Shown here: in pieces, positions 1 through 7,409 of the stretch | How the letters are laid out: every line of letters begins with the position of its first letter | How positions within the stretch are numbered: position 1 is the first letter of the stretch | Source: Streptomyces milbemycinicus | Lineage (GTDB): Bacteria; Actinomycetota; Actinomycetes; Streptomycetales; Streptomycetaceae | Direction of reading: 5' to 3' | Assembly (NCBI RefSeq): GCF_002154605.1 | Contig: NZ_MUNE01000301.1 | Span: 1 to 37,224 of the forward strand | Length of the DNA stretch: 37,224 bases | Made by a program: the position numbers and the translations under genes | Notes under the pieces: generated by a model | Told to the model about the DNA's origin: nothing | Database searches by the model: none | Seen by the model: only the letters and a program-made list of their open reading frames with translations

Positions 1-1706
1 CCCTCACCCACCCCGACGCGCTGCCGGTCACCCCCGACGGCACCCGCCTCACCCACGGCAGCCGCGACACCTACTGCCTGGCCGCGCCCGCCTACCGCAG
101 CGCCGCCCGCCGGATCGCCTCCGCCCTGGCCGAACGGTACGGCCACCACCCCGCCCTCGCGCTGTGGCACGTGCACAACGAGTACGCCACCCTCTGCTAC
201 TGCGAGTACGCCGCGGCGGCCTTCCGGGAGTGGCTGCGCGCGCGCCACGGCTCACTGGACGCCCTCAACGAGGCGTGGGGAACGGCCTTCTGGAGCCAGC
301 GCTACACCTCCTGGGAGCAGGTGCTGCCGCCACGCGCGACGCAGTGGCACAAGAACCCGGGCCAGACCCTGGACTTCCGCCGTTTCTGGTCCGACGAGAC
401 AATCGCCGCCTTCCGCGAGCAGCGCGACGCGATCCGCGCGCACAGCGACCGGCCGGTGACGACCAACCTGATGCTGCCCGCCTACCAGAACCTGGACCTG
501 TGGGCCCTGGCCCGCGAACTCGACGTGGTCTCCTCCGATCACTACCCGGGGTCACCGGGTCTGGACGCCGCCGCCGATGTCGCCTTCCACGCCGACCGCG
601 TCCGCTCCCTGGCCGGCGGTCGCCCGTGGCTGCTGATGGAACAGGGCACCAACACCGTCTACGACGGTGACCGGGTGCTCGGCAAGGAGCCCGGGGAGAT
701 CCTGCGCCACACCCTCGGCCACATCGCGCGCGGTTCGGAGGGCGCCCTCTTCTTCCAGTGGCGGCAGTCCCGGGCCGGCGCCGAGACATGGCACTCGGCG
801 ATGGTCCCGCACGCGGGGCCCGACAGCCGTACCTTCCGGGAGGTCACACAGGCCGGCGAGGCGGTCGCCCGGCTCGGCGAGCTGGCGGGCTCGACGGTCG
901 ACGCGTCCGTGGCCGTCCTGCACGACGCGGACGCCTGGTGGGCGTTGAGCGTCGACGGCCTGCCCTCCGCCGGCCTCGGTTACCACAAGGAGCTGAGCCG
1001 AGCGCACCGGGCGTTGTGGGACGCCGGCGTCACGGTCGACTTCGCCCATCCCGAGCACGAGTTGAACCGCTACGCGCTCGTCATCGCCCCGGCCCTGTTC
1101 CTCCTTTCCGACGCGGGCGCCGAGAACCTGCGCCGCTACGTCGCCGGCGGCGGGACGCTCCTCGTCCAGCACGCGAGCGGATGCGTCGACGACCGCATGC
1201 AGGCCCGACTCGGCGGCTATCCCGCCGGGCCGCTGCGCGACGCCCTGGGCATCCGTGTCGAGGAGCACCGACCGCTGCGGGCGGATGACCGGATCGCCCT
1301 GTCGGACGGGTCGTTGGGCACGGTCTGGAGCGAGTCCCTGCACACCAAGGGCGCCGAGACGCTCGCCGCCTACACCCACGGCATGCTGGCCGGCAGCCCG
1401 GCGCTGACCCGGCACCGATTCGGAACCGGACAGGGCTGGTATCTCTCCACTCGCCTCGACGACGCCGACTACGGCGCTCTGGTCCGCCGGCTGCTCGACG
1501 AGGCCGGTGCCGGCGCGGAAGCGCCGGGTCTGCCGGGCGGTGTGGAAGCCGTCACCCGGCATGCGCCTGACGGCCGCCGCTGGCAAGTTCTGATCAACCA
1601 TGGCGCGGACGCCGTGCCCCTGCCGGAGCCCGTCCACGACCTGCTCACCGACACCACGGCCCATGAGCTGCCACCCGGTGGTTGCGCAGTGCTGCGCAGG
1701 CCATGA
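1..1706 (+). CDS. GH42 beta-galactosidase (5' end missing)
   Basis: Intracellular-type GH42 beta-galactosidase that removes terminal beta-galactose from short oligosaccharides. The reading frame is open from base 3, so the gene starts before the window and only the catalytic barrel end onward is present. The acid/base Glu is in the WHVHNEY motif (codon 180-182), preceded by the family's HGSRDTYC stretch. The nucleophile Glu is in PWLLMEQ (codon 639-641). Downstream is the trimerisation Rossmann-like domain (AGGGTLLVQHASG and a conserved LG..V segment near 1100-1300) and a small C-terminal beta domain ending PPGGCAVLRRP. No signal peptide can be judged. It is followed by GH43 on the same strand after 168 bases. 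The family call is firm; the natural substrate (galactan, xyloglucan or arabinogalactan side chain) is inferred from the neighbours. Confidence 0.93.
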   Translation, partial: LTHPDALPVTPDGTRLTHGSRDTYCLAAPAYRSAARRIASALAERYGHHPALALWHVHNEYATLCYCEYAAAAFREWLRARHGSLDALNEAWGTAFWSQRYTSWEQVLPPRATQWHKNPGQTLDFRRFWSDETIAAFREQRDAIRAHSDRPVTTNLMLPAYQNLDLWALARELDVVSSDHYPGSPGLDAAADVAFHADRVRSLAGGRPWLLMEQGTNTVYDGDRVLGKEPGEILRHTLGHIARGSEGALFFQWRQSRAGAETWHSAMVPHAGPDSRTFREVTQAGEAVARLGELAGSTVDASVAVLHDADAWWALSVDGLPSAGLGYHKELSRAHRALWDAGVTVDFAHPEHELNRYALVIAPALFLLSDAGAENLRRYVAGGGTLLVQHASGCVDDRMQARLGGYPAGPLRDALGIRVEEHRPLRADDRIALSDGSLGTVWSESLHTKGAETLAAYTHGMLAGSPALTRHRFGTGQGWYLSTRLDDADYGALVRRLLDEAGAGAEAPGLPGGVEAVTRHAPDGRRWQVLINHGADAVPLPEPVHDLLTDTTAHELPPGGCAVLRRP

Positions 1707-1721
1707 CTCCGAGAGGTCACC

Positions 1722-1751
1722 ATGACCGAGGAACGGCACACGATCCGCTGA
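1722..1751 (+). other. 9-codon mini-ORF with its own ribosome binding site
   Basis: ATG at 1722 opens a nine-residue reading frame (MTEERHTIR, stop 1749-1751). A GAGAGG ribosome binding sequence lies at 1711-1716. The start context AGGTCACCATG is repeated almost exactly as AGGTCACGATG 37 bases later. It may be the head of a deleted gene or chance. No function is proposed. Confidence 0.25.
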
Positions 1752-1874
1752 GGTCACGATGTACTGCGGCTCCGGCTCAGCCGCCCGGAGGCGCCCTCTG
1801 TGGACGGCACCTCCGCCTGAGACACACCCTCCCCTCCTCTGTGGGCACCCGACACCTCGAAAGGACCTGGTGAC

Positions 1875-3374
1875 TTGTCAGACACCGGACCCGCCAACCC
1901 CGTGATCCCCGGCTTCCACCCCGATCCCAGCATCTGCCGGGTGGGCGACGACTACTACCTCGCCTGCTCCAGCTTCGAGTACTTCCCCGGTGTGCCCGTC
2001 TTCCACAGCCGTGACCTGGTGCACTGGACGCAGATCGGCAACGCCCTGGACCGGCCGAGCCAGCTGCGTCTAGCGGCCGACGTGCCGTCTTCCGCCGGGA
2101 TCTACGCCCCCACCCTGCGGTACCACGACGGACGCTTCTGGCTGGTCGTCACCAATGTGAGCAAGGGCGGTGGCAACCTGGTCGTCACCGCCACGGACCC
2201 GGCCGGACCGTGGTCGGATCCCGTCCGGCTCCCCGGCGTGCCCGGCATCGATCCCGACCTGGCCTGGGACGAGGACGGCACCTGCTGGTGCACCGTCGCC
2301 GGGATCGCGCAGGTCCGCATCGACCCGCACACCGGTCGGACGTACGGACCACCGCAGAAGCTGTGGTCCGGTACACCCGGCGCCAAGGCCCCGGAGGCGC
2401 CGCATCTGTACCGGATCGGCGACTACTGGTACCTGCTCATCGCCGTGGGGGGCACCGAGCGCGGCCACGGCGTGGCGATCGCCCGCGGCCGTACGCCGAG
2501 TGGCCCGTTCGAGCCCTGCCCGGCCAACCCGATCCTCACCCACCGGAGCACCGACCATCCCGTGCAGAACACCGGGCACGCCGATCTGGTCCAGGCCCCC
2601 GACGGCTCGTGGTGGATGGTGCTGCTCGGGGTACGGCCGGGCGGCGGCACGCCCGGCTGGCACGTACTCGGCCGGGAGACCTTTCTGGCGCCGGTGACCT
2701 GGGTGGACGGCTGGCCGGTCGTCGGCGAGGTCGCACTGGACCTGCCGGAGCTCCCTTGGCCCCTTGTCCCCGGCCCCGTCGAGGAGCAGCGGGACGACTT
2801 CGACCTGAGCGAACTGCGGCCGTTGTGGATCTCTGTGCGGGACCGCCCGGCAGAGCACTGCACCACCAAGGAGCGCGCCGGATGGCTGACGCTGCGCGCG
2901 CGGGGCGGCTCCCTGGACGAGCCCGACGTCGTCTTCACCGGCCGGCGTCAGCAGCACCTGTCGTGCCGGGCGCGCACCCTGGTCGATCCCTCGGAGGGAC
3001 GCGGCGGCCTGGCCGTGCGGCTGGACGAGCGGCACCACTACGCCATCGAGGTGTCCGGGGGCGAGGTGCGGGTGGTCGCGCGCGTCGGCTCCCTGCGCAC
3101 GGTGGTGGCCGCACAGCCCGTACCCGACGGGCCGGTGGTCCTCGGCCTCACGATTGGCGACCCGCCGCCTCCGCACGACGCCCGCACCGGCCCCGACGCC
3201 GTCTCCTTCGGCGTCGAGCAGCCCGACGGCACCCTCAGCGTGCTCGCGACGCTCGACGGCCGCTACCTGTCGACCGAGGTCGCCGGCGGCTTCACCGGCC
3301 GCGTCATCGGTATGTACGCCGCGGCCGGCACCGTGCATTTCGACTGGTTCGACTACGAGCCCATCAGCCGCTGA
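1875..3374 (+). CDS. GH43 beta-xylosidase / arabinofuranosidase
   Basis: Predicted cytoplasmic exo-acting GH43 enzyme (beta-1,4-xylosidase type, 499 aa) that hydrolyses imported xylo-oligosaccharides. Residues 1-310 form the five-bladed propeller. It has the general-base Asp in GFHPDPSICR, the pKa-tuning Asp in GIDPDLAWDED and the catalytic acid Glu in KAPEAPHLYRIGDYWY. Residues about 315-499 form the C-terminal concanavalin-like module typical of GH43 xylosidases (CRARTLVDPSEGRGGLAVRLD, HFDWFDYEP). The start is TTG at 1875, chosen because GAAAGGA lies 9-10 bases upstream and the conserved NPVIPGFHPDPS begins at residue 8. There is no signal peptide. It is downstream of GH42 and 105 bases before the secreted GH5, on the same strand. 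Xylosidase versus arabinofuranosidase cannot be decided from sequence. Confidence 0.92.
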   Translation: MSDTGPANPVIPGFHPDPSICRVGDDYYLACSSFEYFPGVPVFHSRDLVHWTQIGNALDRPSQLRLAADVPSSAGIYAPTLRYHDGRFWLVVTNVSKGGGNLVVTATDPAGPWSDPVRLPGVPGIDPDLAWDEDGTCWCTVAGIAQVRIDPHTGRTYGPPQKLWSGTPGAKAPEAPHLYRIGDYWYLLIAVGGTERGHGVAIARGRTPSGPFEPCPANPILTHRSTDHPVQNTGHADLVQAPDGSWWMVLLGVRPGGGTPGWHVLGRETFLAPVTWVDGWPVVGEVALDLPELPWPLVPGPVEEQRDDFDLSELRPLWISVRDRPAEHCTTKERAGWLTLRARGGSLDEPDVVFTGRRQQHLSCRARTLVDPSEGRGGLAVRLDERHHYAIEVSGGEVRVVARVGSLRTVVAAQPVPDGPVVLGLTIGDPPPPHDARTGPDAVSFGVEQPDGTLSVLATLDGRYLSTEVAGGFTGRVIGMYAAAGTVHFDWFDYEPISR

Positions 3375-3479
3375 GCCGGCACCACCCAATGGGCCTGCGC
3401 GCACAGGCAGGGCCGACTGTGGCAGCTGATCGCCACGGGTCGGATCACCATCCGCACGACCGACCGAAAGGAACGGCAC

Positions 3480-5240
3480 GTGAAGGACATACGGCAACCC
3501 GCGCACCACCGGAACCGGGGTCCCGGACGCCTGGCGGCCCTGCTGCTGGCGCTGCTCGTCATCCTGGGGCTGTCCGGTGGCAGCGCGTCCGCCGCGCCCG
3601 ACGGCACCATGGAGAAGCCATCGCGGTCGACGGTGAGGGTTCCGGCCGCCGCCAAGGACGCCGTGGCGGCGATGCAGCCCAGCTGGAACCTGGGCAACAG
3701 CCTGGACGCGATTCCGGACGAGACGTCCTGGGGCAACCCGAAGGTCACCAAGGACCTGTTCGACACCATCCGCGCGCAGGGCTTCCGCAGCGTCCGCATC
3801 CCGGTGACCTGGAACGACCACCAGTCCGCCACCGCCCCTTACACCATCGACGCCACGTACATGAGCCGCGTCAAGCAGGTGGTGGACTGGGCGCTGGCCG
3901 ACGGCCTCTACGTCGTGCTCAACGTCCACCACGACTCGTGGCAGTGGATATCGAAGATGCCCACCGACCACGACAAGGTGCTCGCCCGCTTCAACTCCAC
4001 CTGGACCCAGATCTCCTCGACGTTCCGGGACGCGCCGCGCGCACTGCTCTTCGAGAGCGTCAACGAGCCGGTCTTCGACAACGCCACGGACGCGCAGAAG
4101 ACCCAGCTCCTGAACGAGCTGAACACCTCCTTCCACAAGGTCGTCCGCTCCTCGGGCGGCGGGAACACCGACCGCCTGCTCGTCCTGCCCACGCAGGTCT
4201 GCACCCCGTCCCAGACCCTCATGGACGACCTGTCCACCACGATCGGCGCACTGCACGACAGCAACCTGGTCGCCACCGTGCACTACTACAGCTGGTACCC
4301 GTTCAGCGTGAACATCGCGGGCGGCACCCGGTACGACGACAACGCCCAGAAGGACCTGACCGACGCGTTCGCCCGTATGCACGACACGTTTGTCGCCAAG
4401 GGCATCCCCGTCTACCTCGGTGAGTACGGTCTGCTCGGATATCCCGACGACAACCACCCCTCCCGCATCGAGCGGGGCGAGGCACTGAAGTACTACGAGC
4501 ATGTCGGGTACGCGGCACGCGCCGCCGGTGTCACCACCGCCCTGTGGGACCCCGGCTTCGCCTACCTGAACCGCTCCACCATGCAATGGCGCGACCCCGC
4601 CCTGTTCGCCTGGATCAAGTCCAGCTGGACCATCCGCTCGGCTACGGCCTCCTTCGACAAGGTCTTCGTACGGAAGTCGAGCCCGATCACCGCCCAGACA
4701 CTCACCCTGAACCCGAACGGCACCACTTTCCAGGGCCTGTGGCAGGGCGACACCAAGCTGGTCGAGGGACGGGACTACACCGTCTCCGGCGATCAGCTCA
4801 CCCTCACGGCCGCCGCGCTGACCCGGCTGACCGGCAACCGGGACTACGGGGTCAACGCAACGCTCCAGGCCCGGTTCTCCGGCGGGCTGCCCTGGCAGAT
4901 CGACATCATCACCTATGACCCTCCGGTGCTGTCGAACGCCTCCGGCACGACCGGCTCGTTCACCGTTCCCACGCAGTACCGGGGTGACGTGCTGGCAACC
5001 ATGGAGGCCAAGTACGCCGACGGCAGCAACGCCGGTCAGGCCACCTGGACTCCGTTCCAGGAGTTCAACGCGGCCTTCTCGCCGGACTACCCGGGCGGCA
5101 AGACCATCCTGACCTCCGACTTCCTGAACGCACTCCGCGACGGCGCACCGGTGACGCTGACGTTCCACTTCTGGAGCGGCGCCACCGTCACGTACCACGT
5201 CACCAAGTCCGGATCCTCGGTCACCGGCACGACGTCCTGA
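3480..5240 (+). CDS. secreted GH5 endo-glucanase/xyloglucanase with C-terminal beta-sandwich modules
   Basis: Secreted endo-beta-1,4-glucanase of GH5, most like subfamily 4, which includes xyloglucan-active enzymes (586 aa). A long signal peptide (RRL-type basic start, LAALLLALLVILGLSG, SASAA/PDG) spans about residues 1-38. The barrel covers about 60-375, with NLGNSLDA at the start, acid/base Glu196 in ESVNEPVF and nucleophile Glu315 in YLGEYG. Residues about 385-480 (SPITAQTLTLNPNGT to GVNATLQARFSGG) resemble the CBM_X2 Ig-like module. Residues about 480-580 (FQEFNAAFSPDYPGG, LTFHFWSGATVTY) resemble CBM46, the usual partner in GH5_4 enzymes. GTG at 3480 follows AAAGGA with good spacing. It is probably the backbone-cutting enzyme of the locus. 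Cellulose, mixed-linkage glucan and xyloglucan are all possible substrates. Confidence 0.92.
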   Translation: MKDIRQPAHHRNRGPGRLAALLLALLVILGLSGGSASAAPDGTMEKPSRSTVRVPAAAKDAVAAMQPSWNLGNSLDAIPDETSWGNPKVTKDLFDTIRAQGFRSVRIPVTWNDHQSATAPYTIDATYMSRVKQVVDWALADGLYVVLNVHHDSWQWISKMPTDHDKVLARFNSTWTQISSTFRDAPRALLFESVNEPVFDNATDAQKTQLLNELNTSFHKVVRSSGGGNTDRLLVLPTQVCTPSQTLMDDLSTTIGALHDSNLVATVHYYSWYPFSVNIAGGTRYDDNAQKDLTDAFARMHDTFVAKGIPVYLGEYGLLGYPDDNHPSRIERGEALKYYEHVGYAARAAGVTTALWDPGFAYLNRSTMQWRDPALFAWIKSSWTIRSATASFDKVFVRKSSPITAQTLTLNPNGTTFQGLWQGDTKLVEGRDYTVSGDQLTLTAAALTRLTGNRDYGVNATLQARFSGGLPWQIDIITYDPPVLSNASGTTGSFTVPTQYRGDVLATMEAKYADGSNAGQATWTPFQEFNAAFSPDYPGGKTILTSDFLNALRDGAPVTLTFHFWSGATVTYHVTKSGSSVTGTTS

Positions 5241-5255
5241 CCGACCGGCCCCTCG

Positions 5256-5286
5256 CCCTGGTTGCCCGCTCCCCGGGCAGCCAGGG
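5256..5286. terminator. bidirectional hairpin terminator between convergent genes
   Basis: Two 13-base arms (5256-5268 and 5274-5286) pair fully except for one G-T wobble, around a 5-base loop. The hairpin lies midway between the GH5 stop (5240) and the stop of the opposite-strand LacI gene (5310), so it can end both transcripts. Confidence 0.75.
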
Positions 5287-5309
5287 CACACCCGCGACCC
5301 CGTGCGACC

Positions 5310-6356
5310 TCACTCCTCCTTCGGCACAGCCGTGCTCTCCCGGACAGTGAGGGTCGTCGCGATCTCCAGTCCGAGCCGCGGCACATCGTCGCCGCGGCCG
5401 AGCGCCAGGGCCAGCTCGGTGGCGGCTGTCGCCATCTCGGCCAGCGGCTGATGGACAGTGGTCAGGGGAGGATCCGCACAGGCCACGGCCGGGACGTCGT
5501 CGTAGCCCACCACGCTGAGATCGTGCGGGATGCGCAAACCGAGCTCGCGCGCGGCCTGGTAGACGCCGAGCGCCTGCATGTCGTTCGCGGTGAACACCGA
5601 GGTGGGGCGATCAGGGCGGGACAACAGCTCGCGCGCCGCGGTGTACCCGTGCTCGCGCGTGAGCTGGGTCTTCACCACCAGTTCGGGTGCCGTCGGCAGG
5701 CCGGCCTCCGAGAGAGCGGAGAAGTAACCGGACAGCCGGGCGCGGCAGTAGGGGTGATCCGGCCCGCTGATCATGGCGATGCGCCGGTGTCCCAGGTCGA
5801 GCAGATGCCGGGTCGCCGTCTGGCCGCCCCGCCAGTTTGTGGCGCTGACGAACGGCACGTCGTCGGGCAGCTCGTCGATCGGGTCGAAGACGACGAACGG
5901 GATGCCATTCGCCTTCAGCTGTTCCCGCTCCGCTTCGGAGAGCTGTGCCACCGACAGAACGCACTGGGGGCGCCGTCCGACCGTGTCGTCGATCATCTCC
6001 GCTGAGTCGTGGGGTCCGAACGCGGACACCAACAGCCCGAGCCGGTTCGTGCGGGCCACGCGCTCGACACCGCGGATGATCTCCACGGCCCACATGCTCT
6101 CCAGCTCGCGAAACACCAGCTCCACCAGGTTGCTGCGGCTCTTGGGAGGCTTGCGGTAACCGTACTCAAGGATCAGCTGCTCGACGCGGGCGCGAGTCTC
6201 GTCCGACACGCCGGACCTGCCGTTGAGGACCTTCGACACGGTGGGAACCGAGACGCCCGCCGACTCGGCGATGTACGCGATCGTCACCGACGCGGGTCCC
6301 GCGCCACCCTCACTGTCGTCATCCGCCGATGATCTTCCCGATCGGTTGTCCGGCAC
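5310..6356 (-). CDS. LacI-family transcriptional regulator
   Basis: DNA-binding repressor of the LacI/GalR family, 348 aa from the chosen start. The helix-turn-helix is at about residues 23-70 (TIAYIAESAGVSVPTVSKVLNG), followed by a hinge and a periplasmic-binding-like ligand domain. That domain includes HRRIAMISGP, FTANDMQALGVYQAARELGLRIP and the usual closing VVGYDDVP and LTVRES motifs. The open frame extends back to 6539, but that would overlap the neighbouring gene's end. GTG at 6356 is preceded by GGGAAAGG at 5-base spacing and is preferred; a further GTG 45 bases upstream is possible. The ligand is unknown. By position it could control GH5/GH43 or the fucosidase block. It lies downstream of gntR on the same strand, 143 bases apart, so co-transcription is possible. 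Confidence 0.9.
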   Translation of the reverse strand: MPDNRSGRSSADDDSEGGAGPASVTIAYIAESAGVSVPTVSKVLNGRSGVSDETRARVEQLILEYGYRKPPKSRSNLVELVFRELESMWAVEIIRGVERVARTNRLGLLVSAFGPHDSAEMIDDTVGRRPQCVLSVAQLSEAEREQLKANGIPFVVFDPIDELPDDVPFVSATNWRGGQTATRHLLDLGHRRIAMISGPDHPYCRARLSGYFSALSEAGLPTAPELVVKTQLTREHGYTAARELLSRPDRPTSVFTANDMQALGVYQAARELGLRIPHDLSVVGYDDVPAVACADPPLTTVHQPLAEMATAATELALALGRGDDVPRLGLEIATTLTVRESTAVPKEE

Positions 6357-6410
6357 AATCGCCTTTCCCCATCGCCTCGCCTGCTCCCGCCGCCATTCTG
6401 ACACCTCCCG

Positions 6411-6423
6411 TTGAGCGCTTGTG
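6411..6423. promoter_or_regulatory. possible LacI-type operator upstream of the lacI gene
   Basis: TTGAGCGCTTGTG has the AGCGCT palindromic core typical of LacI/CebR-like operators. It sits about 55 bases before the lacI start at 6356, where an autoregulatory site would be expected. Symmetry outside the 6-base core is poor. Confidence 0.3.
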
Positions 6424-6499
6424 ACGGCCAGGAACGGGCCGTCGACGTCGGCGGTCAATGGGGCTTCGGATCCCACGGGCCCACGCGCACCGCTCGCGG

Positions 6500-7192
6500 C
6501 TACGAGGCGCCGTCCCGGTCCAGGTGCTCGCGCAGCCACTGCTCGGTGGTGCTGACGTGCATGAGGGCGGCGGCCTGGGCGAGGGCAGCATCGCCGGCGG
6601 CCAGCGCGTGGTAGATCGCCTTGTGCTCGGCCAGCGTGCGGCCTGCGGCATCCTCGTCGACCAGTCCGCGCCAGACACGCGCGCGCAGCGTCCGGCTCGC
6701 GATGCCCTCCAGCAAAGTGGCGAGCGTCGCGTTGCCCGTGGCCGCGATCACCGCGCGGTGGAACGCGGCGTCGTGCTCGTTGAGCTCCTCGACGTCGTCG
6801 CGGGCCGCCTGCATCGCCTCCAGGTGTCGCTCCACCTCCGCGAGCCCCTCGGCCGAGATGCGGCCGGCGGCCAGGCCGGTGGCGACTGGCTCGAACAGTC
6901 GGCGGACCTCGGTGAGTTCCAGCAGAGTGTCGCCCCTCAGCAGCTCCACCGCGGATCCGATGCCGCTCAGCAGCAGTTCCGGTTCCAGGCTGGTCACGTA
7001 CGTGCCGTCGCCGCGCCGGATCTCCAGCACCCGCGAGACGGCCAGCGCCTTGACCGCCTCCCGCATCAGATTGCGGGACAGCCCCAGCTCCGCGGCGAGC
7101 TGCTGTTCGGGCGGCAGCTTGGCACCCGGAGGAAGCTCACCCGACTGGACGAGCTCCCTGATGCGGTCGATGGCCTTGTCGGTCAATGACAT
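6500..7192 (-). CDS. FadR-type GntR regulator (FCD domain)
   Basis: GntR-family regulator of the FadR subfamily, 230 aa, full length. The winged helix is at residues about 5-70 (AIDRIRELVQSGELPPGAKLPPE, then LGLSRNLMREAVKALAVSRV and RRGDGTYV). The C-terminal FCD domain, about 78-220, is an all-helical ligand pocket. It carries the Asp/His set expected for a bound metal (NEHDAAFHRAVIAATGN, EHKAIYHAL, MHVSTTEQW). FCD regulators usually sense sugar acids or other carboxylates. Between a fucosidase and an operon making fuconate, a fuconate-type effector is a reasonable inference. The region upstream of this gene holds two copies of the CATCCCAT element that also occurs upstream of the fucose genes, consistent with autoregulation. 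The ATG at 7192 opens the conserved N-terminus directly. Confidence 0.92.
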   Translation of the reverse strand: MSLTDKAIDRIRELVQSGELPPGAKLPPEQQLAAELGLSRNLMREAVKALAVSRVLEIRRGDGTYVTSLEPELLLSGIGSAVELLRGDTLLELTEVRRLFEPVATGLAAGRISAEGLAEVERHLEAMQAARDDVEELNEHDAAFHRAVIAATGNATLATLLEGIASRTLRARVWRGLVDEDAAGRTLAEHKAIYHALAAGDAALAQAAALMHVSTTEQWLREHLDRDGAS

Positions 7193-7239
7193 GCTGCGCT
7201 ACCCCCTGCTCATCCCCGGGCGTCGGCAGCGTACCAATA

Positions 7240-7247
7240 CATCCCAT
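7240..7247. promoter_or_regulatory. CATCCCAT element, copy 1 (gntR upstream)
   Basis: CATCCCAT in the context CCAATACATCCCATAG, about 48 bases before the gntR start. It is one of four exact copies in the window's gaps around the GntR/fucose genes (others at 7379, 9902 reversed and 10020). It is the proposed operator of the GntR regulator. Confidence 0.45.
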
Positions 7248-7265
7248 AGCCCAGGAAGGAGCGGA

Positions 7266-7329
7266 GTGATCGCATCATCAGGGTTCGCATCGACTTCCCC
7301 GTACTCGCAGGTGATCGCATCTCGATCAC
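7266..7329. promoter_or_regulatory. direct and inverted GTGATCG repeats upstream of gntR
   Basis: GTGATCGCATC occurs twice (7266-7276 and 7311-7321). The second copy is part of a perfect inverted repeat, GTGATCG-N5-CGATCAC (7311-7329). It lies 119-137 bases before the gntR start and 81 bases past the fucosidase stop. It could be an operator for gntR or a weak hairpin ending the GH29 transcript. Confidence 0.35.
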
Positions 7330-7378
7330 TTTTGCGCGCGAGAGCTACGGACGCCATTTCCGCAGCACCCTACAAATT

Positions 7379-7386
7379 CATCCCAT
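7379..7386. promoter_or_regulatory. CATCCCAT element, copy 2 (gntR upstream)
   Basis: CATCCCAT in the context CAAATTCATCCCATGTC, between the GH29 stop and gntR. Same orientation and similar flanks as copy 1 (A-rich bases 3-7 positions to the left). Confidence 0.45.
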
Positions 7387-7409
7387 GTCTCCTCGACGGA
7401 TCGCCATGC

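Noticed and set aside
2070..5291. 1073-aa minus-strand open frame opposite GH43 and GH5
   Set aside because: Antisense shadow created by GC-rich codons. It has no ribosome binding site and no domain, and the plus strand holds two complete enzymes with catalytic motifs.
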